Below, piece after piece: positions 20,096 through 29,585 of a DNA stretch of 64,000 nucleotides (position 1 is the first letter of the stretch; every line of letters begins with the position of its first letter). The stretch is from Chryseobacterium sp. JUb7 (GTDB lineage: Bacteria > Bacteroidota > Bacteroidia > Flavobacteriales > Weeksellaceae): contig NZ_JANUFF010000002.1 in assembly GCF_024806495.1 (NCBI RefSeq), positions 620,001-684,000 of the forward strand, in the 5' to 3' direction. Below the pieces are notes generated by a model. It was not told the origin of the DNA. It made no database searches and saw nothing but the letters and a program-made list of their open reading frames with translations. Made by a program: the position numbers and the translations under genes.

Positions 20096-20569
20096 TTAAA
20101 GTTTTTTATACATCAGATATTGCGGACCAATTCTACCAATCTTTGTTTTACCTTCATATAAATACCCAACCTGAATATAAAGATTATAGGCCAAAGGGTT
20201 ATTTTGATTGACCGTAAGTACAATTTCGTCACAGTTTATAAAATTGTTTTTAACAAAATCATCTACCAGAATCATCGCCGATTTTCCGATTCCCTTTCCC
20301 TGTGCATTTGGATTAACTGATAAAGAACGAAGTAAAACAGCATTTTTATTGTCTGTGATATCCAATTTATCCTCACCGAAATCCAGTGTAAAAAATCCAA
20401 CAGGTTTGTCATCATCAAAAATAGTTACCGGATGTTCCAATCCTGTATTTCTGTCTTTAATCCTTTGCAAAGCAAATGCAGCTGTTGATGTATATTTAGA
20501 CTGAATGTCATCCAAAGTATAATTGACTTCAGAAAAATATTCCTGTTTGAAAAATTCTAAGCGGATCAT
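20096..20569 (-). CDS. GNAT family N-acetyltransferase
   Basis: A 157-residue acetyltransferase with motif A LLRSLSVNPNAQGKGIGKSA (AQGKGIG acetyl-CoA loop, about residues 88-104) and VNQNNPLAYNLYIQVGY as motif B. The substrate is unknown. It starts 3 bp after the DUF1684 gene, so the two form a unit. Confidence 0.88.
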   Translation of the reverse strand: MIRLEFFKQEYFSEVNYTLDDIQSKYTSTAAFALQRIKDRNTGLEHPVTIFDDDKPVGFFTLDFGEDKLDITDNKNAVLLRSLSVNPNAQGKGIGKSAMILVDDFVKNNFINCDEIVLTVNQNNPLAYNLYIQVGYLYEGKTKIGRIGPQYLMYKKL

Positions 20570-20572
20570 ATC

Positions 20573-21190
20573 TTAATGATGATAAATATCTTCATACATG
20601 ACACCGGCACGAATTTCGACCGGCAGTTTATTTTCCTCAGGAACGATCGGACAGTTGTAATCGTAGGCATTGTAAGCACAGAAAGGCTGATAAGATTTAT
20701 TAAAATCCAATATGATGGTATTCCCTTTAGGAATAGTAAGATCCATATATTTTCCACCTCCGTAAGTTTCTTTTTCATTAGTAGCATCACGGAAAGGCAG
20801 AAACAGATAGTTCCTGTATTTCTTCTGTTTTATTAAATCCAGACTTTGATATAATGTTAAAGTATATTTTTTCCCATCAAGATCAAAACTTGCTTTTCCA
20901 TATTCTCTATAAGACTTCGTTTTCCCCGAAGAAGTAGGAAGGTCAAAAGGTTTTGGGTTCTTCGTTTTTACAAATGTAGCCGTTATTCTATATTTTAAAT
21001 CGAACGGAAAAAAAGGATGTCCTTTAAAGTTAGTTAAATTATCACCTCTTAAAGGCGTTTCTTTTGGATTTAGATATTCAGCATTAAGATCTTCCTGAAA
21101 TTTCTTCACTTCCATGATTTCTTTAGAAACCATTTTTTGAGAGAAAAAAAACAATGGAAACAGCATTAATATCAGTATAAATTTCTTCAT
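20573..21190 (-). CDS. DUF1684 domain protein with signal peptide
   Basis: A 205-residue exported protein (signal MKKFILILMLFPLFFFSQ). It matches the DUF1684 pattern: YRITATFV, YGKASFDLDGK, LFLPFRDATNEKETYGGGKY, LDFNKSYQPFCAYNAY, NCPIVPEENKLPVEIRAG. The conserved Asp, Asn, Tyr and Cys residues of this family are present, but I know no established function. It is immediately followed by a GNAT gene. Confidence 0.88.
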   Translation of the reverse strand: MKKFILILMLFPLFFFSQKMVSKEIMEVKKFQEDLNAEYLNPKETPLRGDNLTNFKGHPFFPFDLKYRITATFVKTKNPKPFDLPTSSGKTKSYREYGKASFDLDGKKYTLTLYQSLDLIKQKKYRNYLFLPFRDATNEKETYGGGKYMDLTIPKGNTIILDFNKSYQPFCAYNAYDYNCPIVPEENKLPVEIRAGVMYEDIYHH

Positions 21191-21432
21191 AAATCTGTTT
21201 AAAAGTTTAAAACTATGAATTTTTGATGGTATTCGTGTTAAAAAATAATTACAAAAAACCAGCCAATAATAAGAATAAATATTTTCCTACATTTAAATTG
21301 AACAAGCATAAATTTTCAATGAAAGATCAATAGTTTTAAATTTCAAAATATAAATATTCATAATTAAGTTTAAATACTATTAACGTTTTATTTTGTAGCA
21401 TATTTTTTGGACAGGCTGATTAAAAATCATCA

Positions 21433-23004
21433 ATGGACAGAAAAAGTTTCATTAGAAACAGCCTTCTTGCAGTCGGAGGCTTTTACTTTTTACAAACCAA
21501 CCTATTTGAAGCAGCTCAACCCAAATTTAAGGATAAAAAAGATATAAACGCTCCTATCATCATCATTGGTTCCGGATATGGAGGTGCTGTTTCCGCTTTA
21601 CGTCTTTGTCAGGCCGGAAAAAAAGTTGTTATGCTTGAAATGGGCATGAACTGGAAAAGTTCCGGACTTCCCTATTCAAATTTATTAAAGCCCGGACCAA
21701 GTTCAGCGTGGCTAAAAACAAAAACCATTGCACCATTTTTTAATATTTTCTCATTAAAACTTTTTACGGGAGTTCTGGACCGCCTTGATTTTGAAAACAT
21801 CAATATCTGGGTAGGAAGAGGTGTTGGCGGAGGTTCACTGGTAAACGGCGGAATGGCTGTAACTCCCAAAAGAAACTATTTTGAAGAAGTTTTCCCTCAT
21901 TTAGATTCTGATAAATTTTATAATATCTATTTTCCTAAAGCAAAAGAAGAGCTAAAAGTAAACGTTATTAATGAAACTTTCTTACAGGAATGTCCTTTTT
22001 ATAAATTTACGAGAGTCGGTGAAGCTGAAGCTCATAAAGCAGGTTTTAAAACAGTAAGAGTTCCGAATGTCTATGATTTCAGCTACATGGAAAGAGAATA
22101 TAAAAATGAAGTTCCCCGTTCAGCTTTTAATACAGAGGTCATTTATGGAAACAACCATGGGAAAAACAGTCTCGACAAAACTTATCTTCAAAAAGCACTC
22201 GATACAGGAAATCTGGAAATAATAGATCTCCATCACGTTGACAGTATACAGCTTAATGATGATCAATCCTATACCCTGAAAGTTAACCAGATTGATACTT
22301 CAGGAAAAAGCATTGCAGAAAAAACATTCAGCTGTAAAAAACTTATTCTTGCAGCAGGGACGATGGGCACTTTACAATTATTATTACGTTCCCATGCATT
22401 GCATCATTTTCCTATTAATGATTATGTAGGAAAAAACTGGGGAAACAATGGAAATTTTATGACCGGAAGAAACTGGGTAAAGCCAATGACCGGAGGAACC
22501 GGAAGCAAGCAGTCAACCATTCCGGTAGGCGGTGTAGACAATTGGGAAGATCCCGAGCATCCTTTCTTCGCTGAAATTGCTCCTCTTCCTATGGGTATGG
22601 ACGTCGCAACAGCCTTATATCTCCAGATCAACAGGGTTGACAAAAAAGGAGAAGTTTCCTATAAAAACAATCAGCTTGTCTTGGACTGGAATGAAAGCCA
22701 TACTCAAAAGATGAAAGAAAATGCTGACTTTTTCATCAAAAAAATGAATAAAGCAAATGGCGGAACAAGAGCCCATTTATTATTCAAAAATGGTTTTGGG
22801 GCTAATATTTGTTACCATCCTTTGGGCGGATGCGTTTTAGGAGAAGCGACTGATGAATTCGGAAAACTGAAAAATCACGATAATCTTTTTGTTTTAGACG
22901 GCTCATTAATTCCCGGTACAATTGGTGTTAACCCTTTTGTAACAATCGTTGCCATTACAGAATATTGCATTGAAAACCTGATTTCCACCAATCAATTTGC
23001 TTAG
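21433..23004 (+). CDS. GMC oxidoreductase, cholesterol oxidase-like
   Basis: A 523-residue FAD-dependent oxidoreductase. Dinucleotide fold IIGSGYGGAVSALRL at about residues 42-57, GRGVGGGSLVNGG around 130, and the GMC C-terminal signature ICYHPLGGCVLGEATDE ... LFVLDGSLIPGTIGVNPFVTI with the active-site His. The N-terminus (DRKSFIRNSLLAVGG) looks like an export signal, so the enzyme is probably periplasmic or surface-bound. A sterol or long-chain alcohol may be the substrate; this is inferred only from the family. Confidence 0.88.
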   Translation: MDRKSFIRNSLLAVGGFYFLQTNLFEAAQPKFKDKKDINAPIIIIGSGYGGAVSALRLCQAGKKVVMLEMGMNWKSSGLPYSNLLKPGPSSAWLKTKTIAPFFNIFSLKLFTGVLDRLDFENINIWVGRGVGGGSLVNGGMAVTPKRNYFEEVFPHLDSDKFYNIYFPKAKEELKVNVINETFLQECPFYKFTRVGEAEAHKAGFKTVRVPNVYDFSYMEREYKNEVPRSAFNTEVIYGNNHGKNSLDKTYLQKALDTGNLEIIDLHHVDSIQLNDDQSYTLKVNQIDTSGKSIAEKTFSCKKLILAAGTMGTLQLLLRSHALHHFPINDYVGKNWGNNGNFMTGRNWVKPMTGGTGSKQSTIPVGGVDNWEDPEHPFFAEIAPLPMGMDVATALYLQINRVDKKGEVSYKNNQLVLDWNESHTQKMKENADFFIKKMNKANGGTRAHLLFKNGFGANICYHPLGGCVLGEATDEFGKLKNHDNLFVLDGSLIPGTIGVNPFVTIVAITEYCIENLISTNQFA

Positions 23005-23049
23005 CATCCGAGCTAATTTATACTCCAGCAGCATAGCAAAAAAAATAAA

Positions 23050-23451
23050 TCAGTATGATTCTGAAATTTTCACCCGATAGACATCTGAAGAATTTCTTTT
23101 GATAGATTCTACATAAAATCCACCTTCTTCAGGAATAACTTCTTTCAGATCGAAACTTTTACAGTCTTTGGGAAGTCCGGAAAAAATTAATGTAAACCAA
23201 AAGTCACGCATAAAAGGAACAGGTGTCCAGTTCGGAAATACAGTGATGTTCTCCGTATGAATTAACTGGCTTTTATGCTCCGACTGATTATCAAAAAGAT
23301 ATGTTGAATGCCAGATTCTGATCAGATTTCCTAAAAACGGAGATGCAGGAAAACAGCAATGTACAATCACCTGTTTCTCCTCTTCTACTTTTGTCTGAAG
23401 AGATTCCAGCAATTCTTTTGCAATAACAGGTTTAATAACGACTTCTTCCAC
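23050..23451 (-). CDS. Conserved hypothetical protein
   Basis: A 133-residue soluble protein with no signal peptide and no motif I recognise. It contains IVHCCFPASPFLGNLIRIW and MRDFWFTLIFSGLPKDCKSF, and the mix of hydrophobic strands suggests a small alpha/beta fold. It lies downstream of mqo in the same direction, separated by a perfect inverted repeat that probably terminates mqo. I consider it a real gene because of codon use and the lack of an alternative frame. Confidence 0.65.
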   Translation of the reverse strand: MEEVVIKPVIAKELLESLQTKVEEEKQVIVHCCFPASPFLGNLIRIWHSTYLFDNQSEHKSQLIHTENITVFPNWTPVPFMRDFWFTLIFSGLPKDCKSFDLKEVIPEEGGFYVESIKRNSSDVYRVKISESY

Positions 23452-23472
23452 TTTTTATGAGATAACAGGTAA

Positions 23473-23520
23473 TGAGTAATAAGTAATTGGCAAAGATAAT
23501 CCATTATTACTTATTACTCA
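23473..23520. terminator. Perfect 15-bp inverted repeat between mqo and the hypothetical gene
   Basis: TGAGTAATAAGTAAT and its exact reverse complement are separated by 18 nt. It may terminate mqo transcription, but there is no strong T run. The GAGTAATAAGTAAT wording recurs twice within the element, so it may be a dispersed repeat. Confidence 0.5.
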
Positions 23521-23537
23521 CTGCTTATTATTTATAG

Positions 23538-25043
23538 CTAATAGTCAAGTTCTAATTTTTCTTTTGTATAATTTCTTACCTGATCAGTAAGCTCAGGATT
23601 TACAGCCAGTTTCTGACCATAAGACGGGATCATTTCCAATAGCTTATCTTTCCATTCTCCGTTAAGTTTTTCAGGAAAGCATTTTTCAAGAACATTCAGC
23701 ATAGCGTATACAGCTGTCGAAGCTCCCGGAGAAGCACCTAATAAAGATGCAATTGTTCCTGTTTTATTAACAACAACCTCGGTTCCGAACTCCAGTTTTC
23801 CACCGTCTTTTTCGTCTTTCTTGATAATCTGAACTCTTTGCCCTGCTACTTTCAATTCCCAATCTTCTTCCTTAGCATCTTTAATAAACTCTCTCAAATG
23901 CTGCATTCTTTGAGTTTTGTTCATCGCAACCTGCTGAATAAGGTATTTCGTTAATGGAATGTTATGCCACCATGCCCCGAATAGAGATTTGATGTTTTTT
24001 GTATTAACACTTTCCGGGAGATCCAGATAGCTTCCTTCTTTTAAAAACTTAGTTGAAAATCCTGCAAACGGACCAAACAGAAGTGCTTTTTGACCATCGA
24101 TAATTCTAAGATCAAGGTGAGGAACAGACATTGGCGGTGCATCTACCGTTGCCTGTGTATATACTTTTGCCTGATGTTTTTCTACGAGCTCCTGGTTATG
24201 ACTTACCAGCCACTGTCCGGAAACAGGGAAACCTCCATACCCTTCACTTTCTTTGATATCGGAGCTATCCAGTAAAGGAAGCGCATATCCACCAGCACCG
24301 ATGAACATAAAATCTGCTACGACTTCCTGTTTATGTTTGTTGATTCTGTCTTTTATTTTCATGCCCCATTTTCCATCATTTCTGGGATCTATATCTTTTA
24401 CTTCATGGTATAGGAAAACATCCACATTAGAATCTTCCAACAGGTGTCTACCCATTTTTCTGGTCAGGGTTCCGAAATTTACATCTGTTCCCATTTCCAT
24501 TTTTGTGGCAGCCATTACTTCAGATTCTTTTCTTTTGCTCATCACCAAAGGAATCCATTCTCTCAGTGTATCGTGATCTGTAGCAAACTCCATTCCTTTA
24601 AAAAGAACAGATTCGCTCATTTTATCATGACGTTTTTTCAGGTATTCAGCATCTTTTTCACCAAATACCAAACTCATATGAGGGCAAGAATTAATAAAAT
24701 CTTTAGGTTCCTGGATGTATCCTTTATTCACAAGATAAGCCCAAAACTGTTTTGAAATTTCGAACTGTTCTGCGATGCTTTCTGCTTTGGAAATATCAAT
24801 GCTTCCGTCCGGTTTTTCCGGAGTATAATTTAGTTCGCAAAAAGCCGAATGTCCCGTTCCTGCATTATTCCAAGCGGCTGTACTTTCCTTGGCAAACCTG
24901 CCCAGTCTTTCGAAGATTGCGATCTCCAGATTGGGATCAAATTCGTGAAGCAGCGTAGCTAAAGTGGCACTCATGATTCCGCCACCTACCAGTACAACGT
25001 CATATTTTGGTTTCGGTGTTCTGCTTATAAGCGATTGTGACAT
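23538..25043 (-). CDS. mqo: Malate:quinone oxidoreductase
   Basis: Peripheral-membrane FAD enzyme that oxidises malate to oxaloacetate and passes electrons to quinone in the TCA cycle. The 501-residue length fits. The FAD loop VLVGGGIMSATLATLLHEF is at the N-terminus, with the family segments ESTAAWNNAGTGHSAFCELNYTP, GAGGYALPLLDSSDI, GGFPVSGQWL and LLGASPGASTAVYAML. It stands alone in its own unit. Confidence 0.96.
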   Translation of the reverse strand: MSQSLISRTPKPKYDVVLVGGGIMSATLATLLHEFDPNLEIAIFERLGRFAKESTAAWNNAGTGHSAFCELNYTPEKPDGSIDISKAESIAEQFEISKQFWAYLVNKGYIQEPKDFINSCPHMSLVFGEKDAEYLKKRHDKMSESVLFKGMEFATDHDTLREWIPLVMSKRKESEVMAATKMEMGTDVNFGTLTRKMGRHLLEDSNVDVFLYHEVKDIDPRNDGKWGMKIKDRINKHKQEVVADFMFIGAGGYALPLLDSSDIKESEGYGGFPVSGQWLVSHNQELVEKHQAKVYTQATVDAPPMSVPHLDLRIIDGQKALLFGPFAGFSTKFLKEGSYLDLPESVNTKNIKSLFGAWWHNIPLTKYLIQQVAMNKTQRMQHLREFIKDAKEEDWELKVAGQRVQIIKKDEKDGGKLEFGTEVVVNKTGTIASLLGASPGASTAVYAMLNVLEKCFPEKLNGEWKDKLLEMIPSYGQKLAVNPELTDQVRNYTKEKLELDY

Positions 25044-25215
25044 AATTCTAAATTTTACATCAAATTTCGGGAAAAGTTTTAAAAATAAGAACGTGTTTAA
25101 CGATTTTAACAGGTTTATTTTTGAGAAAAATTAAAGTTTTTATTATGCTAAAAAATACGATCGAAATAATCAATTATTGGGAATTGAAACGATTAATCAA
25201 ATTGAATAAAATGAG

Positions 25216-25299
25216 GCTTCGACAAACTTAGTGTGTAAACGTTTGAATCTCCAATATAAATAATTAATATCAGAGAGGTCACGTTAAGCTTGTCGAAGC
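25216..25299. repeat. Pair of inverted dispersed repeats (CTTCGACAAGCTTA type)
   Basis: GCTTCGACAAACTTAGTGTG (25216-25235) faces TAAGCTTGTCGAAGC (25285-25299). A further copy, CTTCGACAAGCTCAGTGT, lies at 54639-54656. They flank the mqo promoter region and the gpsA end and may form a large hairpin. Confidence 0.6.
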
Positions 25300-25313
25300 A
25301 CCTATTAATAGGC

Positions 25314-26354
25314 TTAATTTAATTTTGCAGTCAGTTTTTTAAACTGTTTTTCTGCATTTTTTCCTTCATAAAGGATTGCATAAATGGTATCTACGATAGG
25401 CAGTTCAAGACCTTTTTGCTTAGCCGTTTTATAAATAGAATCTGCTGCATAATATCCTTCTGCGACCATGTTCATCGACTGGATTGCTGATTTTACAGTG
25501 TATCCTTTTCCGATCAGATTCCCTAAGTTTCTGTTTCTTGAAAATAAAGAATAGGCTGTAACCAGTAAATCTCCCAGATAGGCACTTTCGTTGACATCTC
25601 TAGGCGCTTCATAAATAGCTTCCAGAAAGATTTCCATTTCGCGGATCGCATTAGACACAAATACAGCTGTAAAGTTATCTCCATAACCCAGTCCGCTTGC
25701 TATTCCAGCTCCGATGGCAAAAATATTTTTCAGAATGGCACTGTATTCATTTCCCAAAATATCTTTACTTGAATGTACTTTTATAAAATCAGAATTAAAG
25801 ATATCTACCAGTTTTTTAGATGTTTCTTCTTCAACCGTTGCCACCGTAAGGTAAGAAAGTCTTTCCATCGCTACCTCTTCAGCATGACAGGGTCCGGCAA
25901 TGACAGCCTGATTTCTGAAACCTATTTTAAATTCGTCTCTCAGATAGTGCGCCACCACATCATTGACTTTAGGAATGATTCCTTTAATGGCGGAAACAAA
26001 GATTTTATCTTTATACTCACACTTCATTTTATCCAGAGTATCAGATAAATAAATGGAAGGAGTTGCCAGAACGATAACATCACAAGCTGAAACCAGCTCA
26101 TTGATATCTGTTGTCAGCTTTAGATTTTTAAGATTGAAGTTTACTGCTGTAAGATAAGTAGGATTGTGACCGCGAAGCTCTATGGCTCCTTTTACAAACT
26201 CATTTCTTACACACCAGTGCACCACTTTACAGTTTTCAACAAGCATTTTTACAATTGCCGTTGCAAAACTTCCGCTCCCTACAACACCTACAGAAATACT
26301 ATTTTTATTCTTTTTTGGATTCGAAGATTCCGAATTCGTTTTCTTTTTAGCCAT
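25314..26354 (-). CDS. gpsA: NAD(P)H-dependent glycerol-3-phosphate dehydrogenase
   Basis: Makes sn-glycerol 3-phosphate for phospholipids from dihydroxyacetone phosphate. Rossmann loop GVVGSGSFATAIVKML near the N-terminus, VSAIKGI (catalytic Lys), AGPCHAEEV and GNEYSAILKNIFAIGAGIASGLGYGDN are all present. I prefer the ATG at 26354 (MAKKKTNSE...) to the in-frame ATG at 26375, which adds only seven hydrophobic residues. Slightly long N-terminal Lys/Asn-rich extension before the fold. Confidence 0.95.
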   Translation of the reverse strand: MAKKKTNSESSNPKKNKNSISVGVVGSGSFATAIVKMLVENCKVVHWCVRNEFVKGAIELRGHNPTYLTAVNFNLKNLKLTTDINELVSACDVIVLATPSIYLSDTLDKMKCEYKDKIFVSAIKGIIPKVNDVVAHYLRDEFKIGFRNQAVIAGPCHAEEVAMERLSYLTVATVEEETSKKLVDIFNSDFIKVHSSKDILGNEYSAILKNIFAIGAGIASGLGYGDNFTAVFVSNAIREMEIFLEAIYEAPRDVNESAYLGDLLVTAYSLFSRNRNLGNLIGKGYTVKSAIQSMNMVAEGYYAADSIYKTAKQKGLELPIVDTIYAILYEGKNAEKQFKKLTAKLN

Positions 26355-26580
26355 AAAACAAAATGTGAATTGCAAATATATTAAAACAAAGGTTGAGAAG
26401 GGCTTTTGCCGGCATGATAAAACCCAATTTTAGATAAAATTAACACTTCCAGACAATTAAATATCTAATTAACCGTTAAATACAGAAATAACTAAAGTTT
26501 TGTTAAAAATAATGCTAAAAGTTTATTTTTAATTAATTTTGCAAGCTTAAACCGTTTTGTTTAATACTAAGAAAAGAAAA

Positions 26581-27606
26581 ATGAAGAAATTTCTAAGCAG
26601 CAAAAAGAACGTGAATTTCCTTTTGGGAGGACTTTTGCTTATCATTTTTGCACAAGGTATATTTATAACCACTTTATTTTCTAAAAAAGATGATAAAACC
26701 TATGAGGTGAATCTTGTAAAAATAAACACTGAGAAAGACAGTGTAGATTACTTAAAAATGAAAACAGATCTTACTTTAGTAGATCAGACTGTAGTTCAAC
26801 TGAATACGTTTTTGAAATCCAAAGACGTGCCTAGTGAAAAAATAACAGTATTGAGTAAAGACAGTATTTCAAACTCTATCTATCTGGCTAAACAGGCCAA
26901 CCGCTACAGCCAGTATTTGATGGATCTTCAGAAAAAATTGATGCAGGTTCCTTTGGGAATGCCTACAGATGGCTATATTTCATCTAATTTTGGAATCAGA
27001 AAAAATCCTATTCCTTTTAAAACCGTTTATGCATCGGTAAAAGGAAATACTTCCACTGAAGCAAAACCATCCGTTGCTGCTGCTCCGAAGCCTGAAGTAA
27101 AGGCAGAACCTATTGAAAAGATTATTGAAATCACCGACAGCTACGGAGAAAAAAGACAGGTAAAAGTAATGGTAACACCAAAAGCCAGTCCAGCCCCGGT
27201 TGCTTCTGCTCCGGCTACAAGCTCATCGCCAAAAAACATAGCCACTGCCACAAAACCTGCAGAAAAAAATAATCCCCCTGCCGAAGCTGACCAGATGCAG
27301 TTTCATAAAGGACTTGATATTGCTGTTCCTTTTGGATCTGATGTCATAGCTACTGCCGCAGGAACCGTAATTTTCTCAGGACAAAAAGGAGGCTATGGAA
27401 ACTGTGTCATCGTTTCTCACGGGAATGGTCTCGCAACCCTTTACGGACATTTATCACAATTGGTCGCTAAAGTGAATGATAAAATAAAAGTAGGCCAGGT
27501 AATTGCGAAGTCCGGTAACTCCGGTCGCTCCACAGGCCCACACCTCCACTATGAGGTGCATAAAAATAATACTCCGGTAAATCCGAAGTTATTTATGAAT
27601 TTATAA
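26581..27606 (+). CDS. Membrane-anchored M23 family metallopeptidase
   Basis: About 341 residues from the ATG at 26581 (an upstream in-frame ATG at 26557 is less likely). One N-terminal membrane segment (NFLLGGLLLIIFAQGIFITTLF), a linker with a Pro/Ala/Lys-rich segment (about 150-230), and a C-terminal peptidase M23 (LytM) domain with HKGLDI (H, D) and HLHYEVH zinc ligands intact. Likely a cell-wall endopeptidase in the periplasm. A very strong terminator follows. Confidence 0.93.
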   Translation: MKKFLSSKKNVNFLLGGLLLIIFAQGIFITTLFSKKDDKTYEVNLVKINTEKDSVDYLKMKTDLTLVDQTVVQLNTFLKSKDVPSEKITVLSKDSISNSIYLAKQANRYSQYLMDLQKKLMQVPLGMPTDGYISSNFGIRKNPIPFKTVYASVKGNTSTEAKPSVAAAPKPEVKAEPIEKIIEITDSYGEKRQVKVMVTPKASPAPVASAPATSSSPKNIATATKPAEKNNPPAEADQMQFHKGLDIAVPFGSDVIATAAGTVIFSGQKGGYGNCVIVSHGNGLATLYGHLSQLVAKVNDKIKVGQVIAKSGNSGRSTGPHLHYEVHKNNTPVNPKLFMNL

Positions 27607-27618
27607 GAGATTTTTAGT

Positions 27619-27663
27619 TAATAAACAGGCTGCGGCACCAAAGGTGCCGCAGCCTGTTTATTA
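27619..27663. terminator. Strong bidirectional terminator
   Basis: A perfect 21-bp stem (AACAGGCTGCGGCACC core) with a 3-nt loop AAA sits between convergent genes. AT-rich exit sides on both strands let it stop both the M23 gene and the MBL gene. Confidence 0.9.
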
Positions 27664-27675
27664 AAATCCCATTTA

Positions 27676-28854
27676 TCATTCCAAAAAGCTTAATTTACCT
27701 TCCAAGTGAATCAGGTTTCCTTCTTTGGATGTAAAATTTGAATACACTATATTTTTGTTATAATCTTCTATATGCGTTATGTTGTATCCGTTTTTAGGTT
27801 CGTGCCAGTAAACAAGAAAAACATTCTTAGCAACTTCCACCACAGAATATTTAACGGTATCCGAAGCGCCTTTTGATGATCCTTCTGTTTTAACGAAAGT
27901 CATTGTTTCATGATCCTTGAATTCTTCAACAAATTTTGTATCATTAAAATCAACCAAGACTTTTCTTCCGATCGCCGGGTAAGGTGATTTCAGATCCCAG
28001 TTCATTTCACCCAGGAAAACTTTCACCCCCATTTCCAGCTCATCTTTTCCTGAAAGCTTTGGATATTTGCTAACCATAAAATTTACAATCGCATCTGAAG
28101 TTTTATTTTCAGTGACTGCTTTTTTATAGTTTTCAAGATAGTTTCCGACAAAATCCAAAGACTTTGGAGAAAGATCCAACGTTGCATAATGTGAAGGCAC
28201 AACCTGTACGGGATGTAATGCTTTCATTGCATTAATCTGTCTGATCCATTGATCAATAGCTTCTTTGTTTTGGGTGTCTGCCATCCAGATGTACGAATCT
28301 ACGGTTACTGAAATCCCTCCTACAATTGTTTTTATCGAAGGAATCCAAAGAAAACTATGAGCAGAATCATCTAAGTTCTGTTTAAGTTCAATTTTATTTC
28401 CTTCCAAATCAGGGACCGAATTTACAGCTTCCGGAATGATAATTTCCGAAGGTGCATTTTCTTTTAATTTGGGTCCCCAAACATTTAATTTTCCATCTTT
28501 CGAAGCCGAAATAAGATAAGCCGTCTGGGCAGTGGAAATAATTTTCACATCAGGAAATGCTTTTTTAATAACATCAAGACCAAAATAAAAATCAGGATCA
28601 CTGTGAGAAATAAAAACTGTTTTCAGGTTTTTTCCGGTAGATTTTATTTCTTTTACCAATTCTAAGGCAAAATTCTTCTCAAACTGAGCATCAACCAGCA
28701 TGGCATCTTTTTCACCATAAATAATCGTTGAAGTAATAGGGAAAATTGCTTTCGAACCAGGATTATAAACCTTTATTTTTAAATCTCCGGCCAGCAGAAC
28801 CGTTGTACAACTTAACAGCAGGATTAATGATAAAAATTGCTTTTTAAACATCAT
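27676..28854 (-). CDS. MBL-fold protein fused to a MoaF-like domain
   Basis: A 392-residue exported protein (signal peptide ending TTVLLAG). Residues about 25-230 form a metallo-beta-lactamase fold, but the metal motif reads HSDPDF where typical members have HxHxDH, so two ligands are replaced. The last ~90 residues (VLVDFNDTKFVEEF ... SVVEVAKNVFLVYWHEPKNG ... ITHIEDYNKNIVYSNFTS) resemble MoaF-type lipocalin-like domains. It is followed on the same strand, upstream, by an NmrA-like gene under Rrf2-type control, 16 bp away, so it probably belongs to that regulon. Function unknown. Confidence 0.8.
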   Translation of the reverse strand: MMFKKQFLSLILLLSCTTVLLAGDLKIKVYNPGSKAIFPITSTIIYGEKDAMLVDAQFEKNFALELVKEIKSTGKNLKTVFISHSDPDFYFGLDVIKKAFPDVKIISTAQTAYLISASKDGKLNVWGPKLKENAPSEIIIPEAVNSVPDLEGNKIELKQNLDDSAHSFLWIPSIKTIVGGISVTVDSYIWMADTQNKEAIDQWIRQINAMKALHPVQVVPSHYATLDLSPKSLDFVGNYLENYKKAVTENKTSDAIVNFMVSKYPKLSGKDELEMGVKVFLGEMNWDLKSPYPAIGRKVLVDFNDTKFVEEFKDHETMTFVKTEGSSKGASDTVKYSVVEVAKNVFLVYWHEPKNGYNITHIEDYNKNIVYSNFTSKEGNLIHLEGKLSFLE

Positions 28855-28870
28855 TTTAGTTTAATATTAA

Positions 28871-29521
28871 TTAGTAAGCTGCTGTAAAACGTTCGCGGAT
28901 GTGGTTATTCTGCTCCAGTTCGTCTACTAAAACCACCGCAACATCTTCTACTGAAAGAATACTTCTACCGTTTTCATCAAAAACAGGGTTCTCAAGAGCG
29001 GTTCTGTATTTTCCGGTTCTTACTCCTGCAGTTCCCTGATGCATTTCTATAGCCGGGCTGAAGAATGTCCAGTCTAGCGTATTGTTCTCTTTAATTTTAT
29101 TTAAATAGTCCCTTGCCGCTGTAGCTCCGGGTTTGATCTCTGCCGGAAAATCAGGACCGTCTACCAATTGCTTTCCGTCAATATAAAGACTTCCTGCACC
29201 ACCTACAGTGATGAATCTTTTTATTCCTGAATTTTCAACTGCTTTTTCGATATTAACAGATCCGTTTAAAAAGTCATCATACAAATTAGGATTTGTCCAA
29301 CCTGCATTAAAGGCATTGATCACAGCATCATTCCCTTTCACAGCGTCAGCCAGTTGGTCCACATTATTTACATCAACACTTTTTGCCGTTACATTATCAT
29401 TTTGCTGAACTTTTGAAGCATCTCTTACAATAGCTTCCACTTCATACCCTCTGTTTACTAATTCTTTTACGATTTGTGTTCCTACAAATCCAGTTGCACC
29501 TATTACTGCTACTTTTTTCAT
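28871..29521 (-). CDS. NAD(P)-binding NmrA/SDR-like oxidoreductase
   Basis: A 216-residue atypical short-chain dehydrogenase with the N-terminal NAD(P) loop VAVIGATGFVGTQIV. It lacks the YxxxK pair of classical SDRs, as in NmrA/YwnB-like proteins that sense or use NAD(P)H. A 19-bp operator-like palindrome lies 28-46 bp upstream of its ATG and matches one upstream of the adjacent Rrf2 gene. It probably forms an operon with the MBL-MoaF gene downstream. Confidence 0.9.
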   Translation of the reverse strand: MKKVAVIGATGFVGTQIVKELVNRGYEVEAIVRDASKVQQNDNVTAKSVDVNNVDQLADAVKGNDAVINAFNAGWTNPNLYDDFLNGSVNIEKAVENSGIKRFITVGGAGSLYIDGKQLVDGPDFPAEIKPGATAARDYLNKIKENNTLDWTFFSPAIEMHQGTAGVRTGKYRTALENPVFDENGRSILSVEDVAVVLVDELEQNNHIRERFTAAY

Positions 29522-29548
29522 AATATTTTATTTTAAATTAAATTAAAT

Positions 29549-29567
29549 TGTAATAAATATTGTTACA
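29549..29567. promoter_or_regulatory. Probable Rrf2-regulator operator, site 1
   Basis: TGTAATAAATATTGTTACA, a TGTAA-N9-TTACA palindrome 28 bp upstream of the NmrA-like gene. The same architecture occurs at 30032-30050 before the Rrf2 gene itself. Confidence 0.7.
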
Positions 29568-29585
29568 TTTATAGTCAAAAAAAAT

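Noticed and set aside
27619..27663. Phage attachment site or IS end
   Set aside because: The 21-bp palindrome with a 3-nt loop between convergent genes is fully explained as a bidirectional terminator.
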